Of a DNA stretch of 64,000 bases, positions 27,646 through 36,339 are shown one piece after another. The DNA comes from Pseudomonas marginalis. Its GTDB lineage: Bacteria; Pseudomonadota; Gammaproteobacteria; Pseudomonadales; Pseudomonadaceae. The position numbers and the translations under genes were made by a program. Every line of letters begins with the position of its first letter. Position 1 is the first letter of the stretch. The stretch is from positions 2,046,001-2,110,000 of the forward strand of contig NZ_VTFG01000001.1 in NCBI RefSeq assembly GCF_008692035.1, in the 5' to 3' direction. A model generated the notes under the pieces. That model worked only from the letters and a program-made list of their open reading frames with translations, was not told where the DNA came from and made no database searches.

Positions 27646-27879
27646 CTAGCCCTTCAATTCACTAGAACGATTACTCGCCGCGTCGTCATAGGCCACATAC
27701 AACGACTCGGCGATTTGGCTCTTGATGGCTTTGGTGGATTCAAGACCGAGCACAAAACCTTCAGCCTTGCCGCCAGCGCGGTTGAGTTCTTCATGGGTGG
27801 CGGCGCCGGTGATGGCGTCGAGGAGCTTGGCGGCGTGAGGGCCTACGCCTTTGGGGAGGGAGATTTGGTCGATGGACAT
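27646..27879 (-). CDS. Small conserved hypothetical protein
   Basis: 77 aa. The ATG at 27879 (MSIDQISLPKGVG) has AAAGG at 7 nt; a longer frame to 27936 has no ribosome site. Soluble, helical, with an alternating KLLDAITGAATHEELNRAGG segment. Not recognised. Converges on the DUF3077-like gene with a 3-bp gap. Confidence 0.65.
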   Translation of the reverse strand: MSIDQISLPKGVGPHAAKLLDAITGAATHEELNRAGGKAEGFVLGLESTKAIKSQIAESLYVAYDDAASNRSSELKG

Positions 27880-28004
27880 TGCGATACCTTTAAAAGTTGA
27901 GTCGGTAGCGCGTGCAACCACTGCCGGGGGTGGCATGGTAGACCGGTTGGCTTAGAAAGGGGGGGCTTTCGACCAGAAGCGTATGCTCCCGAGAGCAACG
28001 GTTG

Positions 28005-28042
28005 CTAACGGCCCAGAGTGTGTAAAAAACTCTGGGCCATTA
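28005..28042. repeat. Hairpin resembling the end of the MITE at 53637-53803
   Basis: GGCCCAGAGTGTGTAAAAAACTCTGGGCC forms a 9-bp stem. The CCCAGAGTGTGTAAAAA half is identical to the outer end of the inverted-repeat element at 53783-53803 read in reverse. It is either a solo element end or a terminator. The surrounding 300 bp (27880-28181) hold no gene. Confidence 0.45.
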
Positions 28043-28181
28043 GTTGTCACTCGACGCGACTCGATAATTCCCACCCGACGGTGCATCATCGCGCTCGCCA
28101 CGTTCCCGTTGCGGTATAGAAGCCAACGGCGCAAAACCTGCCCGTTCGCAAAAACGAGCCTTTTGAAATGGACGTCATCTC

Positions 28182-28394
28182 ATGTTCGAACGTAACAAAC
28201 TGGTACCGGAGTTAATGGTCACCAACCTGGACAGCAGCTTGGCTTTTTGGGTTTCTCGTCTGGGCTTCAAAGTAGCTTATCAACGCCTGGAAGATGGATT
28301 TGCATACCTTGATTTGAAGGGTGCTCAAGTCATGCTTGAGCAGGTTGATTCGGGTGCGGGTCAATGGCTGACTGCGCCGTTGACCAAGCCGTAA
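28182..28394 (+). pseudogene. Truncated VOC-superfamily (glyoxalase/bleomycin-resistance-like) gene
   Basis: 70 codons. MFERNKLVPELMVTNLDSSLAFWVSRLGFKVAYQRLEDGFAYLDLKGAQVMLEQ is the N-terminal half of a VOC domain. The frame ends at TAA just after TAPLTKP, where intact relatives of about 125-135 aa continue into the second beta-alpha-beta-beta-beta unit. The 78 bp to the next gene hold no trace of the missing half, so it was deleted. Confidence 0.75.
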
Positions 28395-28471
28395 GCTATC
28401 CTGCGCTGCGACATGCACCGCCTGTCACAGACTTTCGAGCAACCTTAAAAACGGCGCACCAGGAGAGCTGC

Positions 28472-29419
28472 ATGTTGATAGGCCATCGCTTCGAGCGCAC
28501 TGCCCAGGGTGACCTGCACATCCACTCGCGCAATCGGGTGCAAAGCGCATTCGTGCTGCTGACCGGCGCAATGGCCTTCATCCTGCCGCTGGCCTTCGTC
28601 GTGTTGGGGTTCAGCGCTGAAAATGCGTCGATGGCGGACCTGGACCCACTGTCCTCGCTGCTGATCGTGCTCGGCCTGCTGCTGATTCCTGCCCTTGGCC
28701 TGCTGCTGATGGTGTACACCGGCACCCGCGAAACCTTGCTGTTATCGCGGCACAACGGTGAAGGCACGCGCCGCACCCGTAACTTTTTCGGCGGCCGCGA
28801 ACGGGTGCAGTCGGTGTTCAGCATCAATGCCCCCCATGCCCTCGAACTTCGCCGCCGCCCACAGGCCGAGCCGGTCTATACCCAGCTGTGGCTGGTGATG
28901 CGCGATGGCAGCGAGCAGCGTTTGACCACCGACAACGTGCCGGTGGTGCCGGGCAGTCAACGCACCGACAGGTGGCTGCGTGAGCTGGCCGGCTACCTGA
29001 ACCTGCCGGTACCCACCGAGGTGGTGGTCGATCCGGCGGCCAGGGCGACCGCCTATAGGCCCGCCCCCGCCCACGACAGAGCGGCAAAGGGGATCAAGCT
29101 GAAGGGGAAAGAGCTCACCTCTTCACACGAATCGAGCGAGAAACTCGGCCTTCCCGCCCGCGCCCTGCTCACCCTGCTGGGAGCGTTCCTGGCGGTGCTG
29201 GAGTTGACTCACGTGATCGCATTGATGCGTGCGCTGTTGACCGGACGGCTGCGGGTCAGCGGGCTTCGAACGGGGTCGACAAGTTTTTACTGGGCTGAGC
29301 AACCGATGGTTTTTTCATTCAACCTGCTTGTCGGCATCGCCGAGGTGCTGATTATCGGGTCGATCGCCTGGGGTTGCCTGCGCACGGCGATACTGGGCCG
29401 ACTTAAAGCCAATCCCTGA
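28472..29419 (+). CDS. Multi-pass membrane protein, conserved hypothetical
   Basis: 315 aa. ATG at 28472 with AGGAG at 6 nt. Two N-terminal hydrophobic helices (about 28-50 and 65-85), a soluble domain with basic and Pro-rich stretches (about 90-225), and two C-terminal helices (about 228-255 and 285-310). The soluble part (ETLLLSRHNGEGTRRTRNFFGGRERVQSV) looks like a PH-like membrane-linked domain, but no family is certain. Function unknown. Confidence 0.75.
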   Translation: MLIGHRFERTAQGDLHIHSRNRVQSAFVLLTGAMAFILPLAFVVLGFSAENASMADLDPLSSLLIVLGLLLIPALGLLLMVYTGTRETLLLSRHNGEGTRRTRNFFGGRERVQSVFSINAPHALELRRRPQAEPVYTQLWLVMRDGSEQRLTTDNVPVVPGSQRTDRWLRELAGYLNLPVPTEVVVDPAARATAYRPAPAHDRAAKGIKLKGKELTSSHESSEKLGLPARALLTLLGAFLAVLELTHVIALMRALLTGRLRVSGLRTGSTSFYWAEQPMVFSFNLLVGIAEVLIIGSIAWGCLRTAILGRLKANP

Positions 29420-29555
29420 GCGCCGCCCTACGACACAAGATCGCTCTTTTATGGTTTTGACTGCGGTTGCGCCATCTGCCGACCTGTCAACATTCACAGT
29501 ATCCGCCACGGCTGTCAGCGTTCAGAGTAAAGACTACTCAGCCGAGGAGTTCGCC

Positions 29556-30035
29556 ATGCACATCTCCAGCTCGAACCTGGTGTCCATCCGCGCAGCATCG
29601 ATGATTTTGCTGTGGCCTGCGGTACTGTTCAACCTTGCAGCCTGTACATCGAGTTCCAATACCAACACGGCCGGCAGTATGTGCCCGGGTATCGGGAACA
29701 TCCACCAGACCAAAGAGTTAAAAGGCTATAGTTACACCGCACTTTCACCCGGCAGCGGATGGAAAGGTGAGAACCCCTATGCACAAGAGCACTACCTCAA
29801 GGGAATGAAGTTTGAATCGGCCGCTATTCGCACTGCGCAGCAACGCGAAGGCCAGCCCGAATATTATTTCGTAGCCTGTGACTACGAGGGGCCGGAGCAG
29901 TTGGCGTTTTTGAGAATGTCCCAGCGTTTCCCTGTACGACCTCGCGCGGTCGGCCCAAATTGGACGGCAGACGACTTCTGCCGGGCTGGTTCGGTGGACG
30001 GTTGCCAATTCACGATATTCACCGAAGTGCCGTGA
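29556..30035 (+). CDS. Putative lipoprotein (DUF3757-like)
   Basis: 159 aa. ATG at 29556 with GAGGAG at 6 nt. Signal sequence with lipobox LAAC. The mature part MCPGIGNIHQ, GYSYTALSPGSGWKGENP and four further Cys resemble small DUF3757 periplasmic proteins. Assignment tentative, function unknown. Confidence 0.7.
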   Translation: MHISSSNLVSIRAASMILLWPAVLFNLAACTSSSNTNTAGSMCPGIGNIHQTKELKGYSYTALSPGSGWKGENPYAQEHYLKGMKFESAAIRTAQQREGQPEYYFVACDYEGPEQLAFLRMSQRFPVRPRAVGPNWTADDFCRAGSVDGCQFTIFTEVP

Positions 30036-30111
30036 TAGATCTTCGCCGTAAGCTGATGCCCTAAGGCATGCACGCTGCTAATCTCAGGCATTTGGCCCCT
30101 GCAGACTCTCC

Positions 30112-30483
30112 ATGCCCCTGACCCATCGCGAAACCGCCCGCCTCGACCGCTGCCTCATCGCCGCCCTCACCGACGCCTGCGAAACCGCCAAGACTGAAAT
30201 CCCCGGCTTCGATTGGCTGACCCACACCGTCGACTACAGCGCCTTCCCCCAAAGCCTGCGGGTGATCTGGGTGTTCGACAGCCGCGCCAGCAAGGAGCAC
30301 GCCCTCTCGACCGGGGCAGACACACGCATGCGAGAGCTGACTGCCGCCGCACTCAACGATGCGGACGTGCGCGGCGCGCCCATGGAGCGCTGCGTACACT
30401 TCGACTCCGAGGAAGAATGCCGCCTGCGCCATGACGGCGATTGGCGCGTGCGCCTGGCCAAGGTGCATACGGCCAAGGTGTGA
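30112..30483 (+). CDS. Conserved hypothetical protein
   Basis: 123 aa. Soluble, no signal peptide or membrane segment. RLDRCLIAALTDACETAKTEIPGFDWLTHTVDY, RVIWVFDS and DSEEECRLRHDGDW are the most distinctive parts. I do not recognise a domain. The codon pattern is like the neighbours, so it looks like a real gene. Confidence 0.7.
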   Translation: MPLTHRETARLDRCLIAALTDACETAKTEIPGFDWLTHTVDYSAFPQSLRVIWVFDSRASKEHALSTGADTRMRELTAAALNDADVRGAPMERCVHFDSEEECRLRHDGDWRVRLAKVHTAKV

Positions 30484-30581
30484 GTGCGCGTCTTCCTGGC
30501 GCCGGTTGTACCAGTGGGCATGGCATCTGCGGGCTTTCGCGATGGTTGCTGCACGGCTGCATTTTTACCCCACCAGGCAGG

Positions 30582-31304
30582 TCACACCTGCGTACTGAAC
30601 CGCTGCACTCCACGCCGCTCATACATCGCCGCTTCCGTCGCTTGCGTCGCCCGCTCGCCTTTGTATTGCAGTTGTTGGATAAAAGTCCGGTCCTTGGCCC
30701 CCTTGATGTCCGACGGGTCGTGATCCGTGAGTAGAGGCGCCAGATCAAGGGTCTTGGCGAAGTTTTCGTTGGTCAGGCTGTAATAGCCCAGGCCCGACCA
30801 GACGGAATCGGCGTCCACCGTGTCGATGGCGGCATCGCGGTAGGCAACGGCTGCGCTTTTCAGGCCCAGGGATCGGTTGAGCAAATCCGTCAGCCGCTGG
30901 GTATCCGAGCGGCTGAGCTGGCTGGCCGAATCCAGCACTTTCAGACGGCCATCGGCTTCGACGGTGAAGCCGTATTTTTTGCCGGCCAAGTCGGGAGCGG
31001 TGGCCGACAGCGCTGACTCGAATGACTTGAAGGAAGCCTTCAGCGTACTGAACGCCCCGTTGAAGATTTCAGCGCGGCGAGGAAAGTCTCGCGACTGGGT
31101 ACGACCGACCCAGGTGTCGACCACCTCCAGCGGTTCCAAGGGGGGGCTGGCTGATCCACTGGGATGGTAGACGGCTGCCGGGGCGGCGTTGGCCAACGCG
31201 TCTTTCGCGGCGTCCGTCAGGGGCTGGGCCGCGAGTTTCTGCTCGGAAGGTGCGAGGCTGACATTGGCCGGCGGGAGATAGGCAGCGCTGACGGAAAGAG
31301 CCAT
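30582..31304 (-). CDS. Conserved hypothetical protein
   Basis: 240 aa. The first 55 residues are Ala/Pro/Ser-rich and unstructured. The rest (RRAEIFNGAFSTLKASFKSFESALSATAPDLAGKKYGFTVEADG...) is helical with a conserved Asp/Ser pattern. No signal peptide. Not recognised. The N-terminus is compatible with a non-Sec secreted protein, but no hrp box is seen upstream. Confidence 0.65.
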   Translation of the reverse strand: MALSVSAAYLPPANVSLAPSEQKLAAQPLTDAAKDALANAAPAAVYHPSGSASPPLEPLEVVDTWVGRTQSRDFPRRAEIFNGAFSTLKASFKSFESALSATAPDLAGKKYGFTVEADGRLKVLDSASQLSRSDTQRLTDLLNRSLGLKSAAVAYRDAAIDTVDADSVWSGLGYYSLTNENFAKTLDLAPLLTDHDPSDIKGAKDRTFIQQLQYKGERATQATEAAMYERRGVQRFSTQV

Positions 31305-31446
31305 TTAATCGGTCCATGATTGGCGGGTTCATACAGGTTATCGACGGTAAAGGGTCGAGCTTTAGGCGGCCAACCTGCAGGATCGTACAAGCCAGGCGCT
31401 CCGCGGCCTCGATAGTCTGGCCGTCTTACCTACCAGAGGATGGATC

Positions 31447-31827
31447 ATGGCTACGTCACAGCACTCGGCACAACCGGTAAACCTCGCGCAAAAGGCATCG
31501 CTCATCGACGCGCAGTGGAGCCCCAGGGTCGTCGCCGAAATGAACGACTACCAGTTCAAGGTGGTGCGCATCGAAGGGGAGTTCATCTGGCACTCGCACC
31601 CGGAAACCGACGAAGCGTTCCTGGTGCTCGAAGGGACGCTGCGTATCGATCTGCCGGAAGGCCCGGTGTACGTGGCGGCGGGCGAGCTGTATGTGGTCCC
31701 GCGTGGTATGGAACATCGGACCGCCGCCGAGGGTGAGGCGAAGCTGATGATGATTGAGCCTCGAGGCATCTTGAATACCGGCCATGAAGGCGGTGAACGT
31801 ACTGCAACAAACGATCTTTGGATCTGA
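31447..31827 (+). CDS. Cupin-domain protein
   Basis: 126 aa, single cupin barrel. Motif 1 is IWHSHPETDEAFLVLEGTLRIDL (His, His and Glu metal ligands) and motif 2 is VAAGELYVVPRGMEHRTAAEG (final His). Such small cupins bind a divalent metal; enzymatic role unknown. GAGGATGGATC precedes the ATG. Confidence 0.9.
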   Translation: MATSQHSAQPVNLAQKASLIDAQWSPRVVAEMNDYQFKVVRIEGEFIWHSHPETDEAFLVLEGTLRIDLPEGPVYVAAGELYVVPRGMEHRTAAEGEAKLMMIEPRGILNTGHEGGERTATNDLWI

Positions 31828-31929
31828 AAAAATCGCGCGCCTCATGGGGCTCGGTCATTGAGTCGAGCCTTTAGCGGGTAATTTCTGGATAATACCCAGC
31901 TCCCGCCCCCGATACGGACATCCCGCTCG

Positions 31930-33189
31930 ATGAAGTTGCCCACCGCCGCCGCCCTCCTCCTCGCCTCTGCGCTGCTGCCTTCCATCGCCCACGCCGACGA
32001 CGCCGCGCTGACCGATACGCTCAAGGCCTTCACCCGCTGCGACGCGACGTTCTTCAGCCGCCTGAACAGCCACCGCGACGCCTGGCAGGCCTACGCACCG
32101 CTCAAGCAGGACAAAGACTTCGCGTGGATCGCGGTGGTCAACCGCGCGGACCGCAAGGCCAACGCGGTGCCGGTCAGCACGCCGCCCATCGCCGGCTTGA
32201 AGCTGTTGTCGTACGCCGACGAGGCCACCGACCTCGGCAACCTGGGGCTCTACTATTACTGGGGCTTTGTTGTGCAAGGCAACATCGACGAGGTTGCCCA
32301 ACGCCTTGCCCCGCTGCTCGACCAACCGGCTCGCCTGCAAAAAGGCGACGGCGCCTACATCCGTAGCGAGCTCAAGGTCGGCGACCGCTGGCAGGCCATC
32401 AAGCCACGGCCCGGCACCGCGCCAGGCACCCGCGAAGTCGAGCGCGTACTGCTGGTAGAGCCCGAGGGCAGCGACGGCACGCAATCGCGCATCAGTTGTT
32501 CGTTGCAGGGTGGTGTCGATGCGGCGCTGCTGGCCTGGTCGCGTCCGGACATCCAACCGGTGGACTACCCGCGCACTATCGTGGAACCAAGCATCAACGA
32601 CGTCGCCGTCCCCGCCAGCGTGCTCCAGCGCCTCGACTCGGCCCTGCTGCAGCCGAAGTTCAAGACGTTGAGCTACACCTACCTGTCGAAAAAAAGCGAT
32701 GGCAGCAACGACAGCCCCACCTCGGTGACCTTTACGGCGGTGGGTGGCTTGCTGAACAAGAATGAGATCTACAGCGACACCTTCCATGTCGAGCGCCTGG
32801 TACAGGCGGACCTGATCCAGTTGAAGTCGAAGATGAACGGCGTGGGCGACGGCCAGGTGCTGCTGACCCGCGAAGCCGAGCTGAGTATTCCGAGCAGTTG
32901 GACGCCTGGCCAGACGCTGAGCGCCAACCTGCACATGGCGAACGTGCCCGGCAAACCGACCGATACCCCACTCGATACCTTTGTGAGCTGCAAGGTCGGC
33001 CAGCGCTTCCCGGCCCGACAGGTGTTTGCCTCGTTGACCGGCGACGCCATCAAGCTGGAGTGCGAGCAAGGCGACTACAAGACCTCGCGTGCGTTTATCG
33101 AAGACCTGGGCATTGCCGTGACGCTGGCAACGACCTCGAGCAAAATGCGCTCGGCGTATGAATACACGGCGTTCGAGGTGGTGCGTTGA
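31930..33189 (+). CDS. Periplasmic protein of unknown function
   Basis: 419 aa. Sec signal peptide (about 1-22, ending AHADD). The mature protein has repeated beta-rich segments, with Cys pairs in FTRCDATF, RISCSLQG, FVSCKVGQ and KLECEQG. No catalytic motif is visible and no domain is recognised. Confidence 0.75.
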   Translation: MKLPTAAALLLASALLPSIAHADDAALTDTLKAFTRCDATFFSRLNSHRDAWQAYAPLKQDKDFAWIAVVNRADRKANAVPVSTPPIAGLKLLSYADEATDLGNLGLYYYWGFVVQGNIDEVAQRLAPLLDQPARLQKGDGAYIRSELKVGDRWQAIKPRPGTAPGTREVERVLLVEPEGSDGTQSRISCSLQGGVDAALLAWSRPDIQPVDYPRTIVEPSINDVAVPASVLQRLDSALLQPKFKTLSYTYLSKKSDGSNDSPTSVTFTAVGGLLNKNEIYSDTFHVERLVQADLIQLKSKMNGVGDGQVLLTREAELSIPSSWTPGQTLSANLHMANVPGKPTDTPLDTFVSCKVGQRFPARQVFASLTGDAIKLECEQGDYKTSRAFIEDLGIAVTLATTSSKMRSAYEYTAFEVVR

Positions 33190-33288
33190 TCGAAGGGACG
33201 TTTGCCAAGCAAACATCCCGCTGATTCAGGGCACTCTACGTTGCCGCAGCAGTCTGTTCCTACACACCCCATGCCCCGCGGAGTTCCC

Positions 33289-33915
33289 ATGATCATTGTC
33301 CATCACCTCAACAACTCACGTTCGCAGCGCATTCTGTGGCTGCTGGAAGAGCTTGGCCTGCCGTACGAGATCAAGCGCTACCAGCGCGACCCGAAAACCA
33401 ACCTTGCGCCGCCGGAACTCAAGGCGATCAATGCGCTGGGTAAATCCCCGGTGATCGAAGACGGCGCCAACGTGGTGATCGAGTCCGGCGCCATCGTCGA
33501 CTACCTGATCCGCCGCCATGGCAATGGCCGCCTGCAGCCGGACCCGGCCACGGCCGCCTACGACCAGTACGTGCAATGGCTGCACTTCGCCGAAGGCTCG
33601 GCCATGCTGCCGCTGATGCTTAACCTGTATGTGGGCCGCCTGGGTGAAGCCGGTGCGCCGCTGCACCCGCGGATCGAATCGGAAGTGGCCAATTACCTCG
33701 GTTACCTCAACGAGGCGCTGGCACACACGCCGTATCTGCTGGGGGATGACGTGAGCGGCGCGGACATCCAGATGAGCTTTATCGGCGAAATCGCCAAGGC
33801 CCAGGGCAAGCTGGCGGCGTACCCGCACCTGGCGGCGTGGGTACAGCGGTTCCAGGCACGCCCGGCTTATCGCCAGGCGCTGGAACAGGGTGGGGAGTAT
33901 GCGTTTGCCAAGTGA
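33289..33915 (+). CDS. Glutathione S-transferase
   Basis: 208 aa. The N-terminal thioredoxin-fold domain starts VHHLNNSRSQRILWLLEELGLPYEIKRY (catalytic Ser/Arg region). It contains the cis-Pro (GKSPVIEDG) and glutathione-binding ESGAIVDYL, followed by an all-helical C-terminal domain with DVSGADIQMSF. The ATG at 33289 (GGAG at 6 nt) is chosen over longer starts at 33202 and 33271. Cytoplasmic; substrate unknown. Confidence 0.93.
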   Translation: MIIVHHLNNSRSQRILWLLEELGLPYEIKRYQRDPKTNLAPPELKAINALGKSPVIEDGANVVIESGAIVDYLIRRHGNGRLQPDPATAAYDQYVQWLHFAEGSAMLPLMLNLYVGRLGEAGAPLHPRIESEVANYLGYLNEALAHTPYLLGDDVSGADIQMSFIGEIAKAQGKLAAYPHLAAWVQRFQARPAYRQALEQGGEYAFAK

Positions 33916-33944
33916 GTAGCTTGCCCTCGACTGCGTGACAGAGG

Positions 33945-35684
33945 CTAAGGCGCCGCCATCTGCCACAGCGAAGCGCCCACGCCGGTGATGCTCTCTCCCG
34001 CAATCAACCCCGCCGCTGCGGTAATCGCAAACCGCTCGGTGAGGCTCGGCCAGCGGCAGCTCACCAGCCAGGTGAGCACCGCACCCAGGGCCATCATCAG
34101 CGACACCGAAGCTGGCAGCACAAACGCCAGCCCCAACGCGGCAGCACTGGGCAGGTAGCGGGCGCGATGGGCGGGTAACAGGCTGTCGAGTACGCCCAGC
34201 AACACCCCGGCCAGCCCTGCGATACCGATCGCCCAGCGAATGCTCGCCGACAATGAATCCAGCCCATGGGTGAGGGTTTGCGCCACGGCTTTCCAGGTCG
34301 CGACCGCCGGCGCCGGCCATTCCTCGGTGAGCAACATCGAATGCGGATCAGGAATCAGCGCCAGGTACGCGAACACCCCGACGATGCTGCCAATGAAAAT
34401 CCCCAGGATCTGCGCGATCACTTGCTTGTGAGGCGTGGCACCAATGGCCTTGCCGACCTTGAAGTCGTTCATCAGGTCGGTGCACTGCCCGGCCGAGCCG
34501 CCAGCGGTGTTGGCGCTCATCAGGTTGATCGGCACCTGCCCCGGCGCGACGATACCGAAGCTCAGCTGGGACAACTGCCCGATGGCGCCAATCGGCGGAA
34601 TACCGGTGGCGCCCACCACACGGGCAGCGACGGCCGCCAGGCAGATCGCCAGGGGGATGGTCAGCAACGCCATCCACAGGTTGATGCCGAACAACAGTGC
34701 CTGCAGGCTCACCACCAATACGATCGACAGCACAAAACCGGCGGCCGGCCCGGGTTTGGGTACGCTCCAGGCTTGCCCGCCGGCGGACTTGGTCGAGGTG
34801 TATAACGCCCACAGACGAATCGTCAGCGACGCCAAGGTCGAGCACACCATCAGGCTCACTCCCGGCCACAGCAACCACTCCACCAACGCCGCAAATTGCG
34901 GGCCGCTGCTGCCGGCCGGCAAGCTCACCAGGCCTTGCGCCAGCAACCACGGGCCCAGGCCGCCCCAGGCGAGCAAGGCGCCAAGCAGCAGGGTCAGGCC
35001 GACACGAATGCCGATAATGCCGCCAAACCCCAGCAGCAACAGCGAAGGGTCGGCAGTGAAGGTCAGGCGCTCCAGCTGGGCGGTTGGCGACCAACGCGGG
35101 AAAGCCCACACAAAGGTGTCCACCCACTTCACCAGCCCGGACAGCAACGCCGCACTGAGCAGCACCTTCAAGCGCGTCGCCGCTTCGCGCCCATGGCTGT
35201 AGATATGCAGCAGGGTTTCCAGGGTGGCCATGCCTTCGGGAAACTTCAGCGCCTTGTCATTGAGCAACGAAGGCCGCAGGTACCAGGCGATCCAGATGCC
35301 CAGGAAACTCACCGAGAACACCCAGGCGATCATCGGCAGCGCATCCAGCTGGTTGCCGGTCAGCAGGGTATAGGCCGGAATCGGCGCCACCAGCCCACCG
35401 GAAATGATCGAAGCAGCGGCCGAGGCGACGGTCTGGTTGATATTGCTCTCATGCAGCGTCCACGGCAGCTGCTCCGACGACCGCCTCGCCAGGCCCTGCC
35501 AGATCGCATACCCCACCAGCAGGGCAATGATCGACATGTTGAACGACCAACCGATCTTCAACCCGGCGTACACATTCGAAGGGGTCAGCAGGATACCGAG
35601 CAACGTGCCGGTGATGACCGCGCGCAGGCTCAGTTCGCGTTCGACGGGGGGATGAAGGGGGACCGTTGATGAGGTGGCATGCAT
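33945..35684 (-). CDS. OPT-family transporter
   Basis: 579 aa with about 14-16 hydrophobic segments. ELSLRAVITGTLLGILLTPSNVYAGLKIGWSFNMSI and NINQTVASAAASIISGGLVAPIPAY are the N-terminal signatures of the oligopeptide transporter superfamily; AALGLAFVLPASVSLMMALGA and ITAAAGLIAGESITGV mark the C-terminal half. Bacterial members carry peptides or metal chelates; substrate not predictable. The start at 35684 has AAAGGA upstream. Confidence 0.9.
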   Translation of the reverse strand: MHATSSTVPLHPPVERELSLRAVITGTLLGILLTPSNVYAGLKIGWSFNMSIIALLVGYAIWQGLARRSSEQLPWTLHESNINQTVASAAASIISGGLVAPIPAYTLLTGNQLDALPMIAWVFSVSFLGIWIAWYLRPSLLNDKALKFPEGMATLETLLHIYSHGREAATRLKVLLSAALLSGLVKWVDTFVWAFPRWSPTAQLERLTFTADPSLLLLGFGGIIGIRVGLTLLLGALLAWGGLGPWLLAQGLVSLPAGSSGPQFAALVEWLLWPGVSLMVCSTLASLTIRLWALYTSTKSAGGQAWSVPKPGPAAGFVLSIVLVVSLQALLFGINLWMALLTIPLAICLAAVAARVVGATGIPPIGAIGQLSQLSFGIVAPGQVPINLMSANTAGGSAGQCTDLMNDFKVGKAIGATPHKQVIAQILGIFIGSIVGVFAYLALIPDPHSMLLTEEWPAPAVATWKAVAQTLTHGLDSLSASIRWAIGIAGLAGVLLGVLDSLLPAHRARYLPSAAALGLAFVLPASVSLMMALGAVLTWLVSCRWPSLTERFAITAAAGLIAGESITGVGASLWQMAAP

Positions 35685-35815
35685 GCGGATTCCTTTCGGC
35701 AGGGGAACAGGGCGACATAACAAGTGAGCCCCTCAAGGCCTGAAGGTTCCTACGCGGCAAGCGGGCACCGTTTTTTGATGAGCGGGCTTCAACCACTGCG
35801 CCATCAATTACTCAA

Positions 35816-36274
35816 TCAGAGCCATGCAGCATCCCATAACGAATAATCCCCTACCTGCTCCACCAACCCGGCCCGCAAAGGGTTGGCAATGATGTAGCGA
35901 GCCATCTTGCGAACATCATCCTCCGCACGGACAGCCCTATCGTGATAACCGGGTTGCCAGACACGCTCCTTGCTTTGACGACGCCGGTTGATGGTCAGCG
36001 TGCTACGCGACTTCATACGCCGCACCACGTCGGGCAAGGTCTTCCGCTTCAGCTCAAACAACCAGTGAATATGGTCAGGCATGATGACCCAGGCCAGAGA
36101 GTCGACCAATCCCAGCTCATGAACCTGCCGGAATTCGGCAACCAGCAGACGACCCAGATAAAGGTCGGTGAATAGGCGCTGACGGTGATGCACGACAGCG
36201 GTAATGAGGTAACTGCGTCCGTATTCAGAGTAACGACCGTGACGCAGGCGATGGGATTGGGGTGTGGGGCGCAT
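35816..36274 (-). CDS. REP-associated tyrosine transposase (RAYT)
   Basis: 152 aa. Y1 single-strand transposase related to IS200/IS605. HUH motif DHIHW (H68, H70) and catalytic Tyr110 in WQPGYHDRAVR, followed by ARYIIANPLRAGLV, which is typical of RAYT proteins. The ATG at 36274 has AGGAG at 8 nt. RAYTs are thought to move and amplify REP sequences; directly beside it is the window's largest REP array, in which inverted REPs repeat every 261 bp. Confidence 0.94.
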   Translation of the reverse strand: MRPTPQSHRLRHGRYSEYGRSYLITAVVHHRQRLFTDLYLGRLLVAEFRQVHELGLVDSLAWVIMPDHIHWLFELKRKTLPDVVRRMKSRSTLTINRRRQSKERVWQPGYHDRAVRAEDDVRKMARYIIANPLRAGLVEQVGDYSLWDAAWL

Positions 36275-36339
36275 TCCGATGCTCCTGGGGACCGTCCTGA
36301 AAAGCATTAACACTAGCGCGCCGTAGCTGGCGAGCCAGT

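Noticed and set aside
31855..33216. 453-codon minus-strand frame opposite the periplasmic protein
   Set aside because: Antisense shadow; the plus strand has a proper signal peptide and start.
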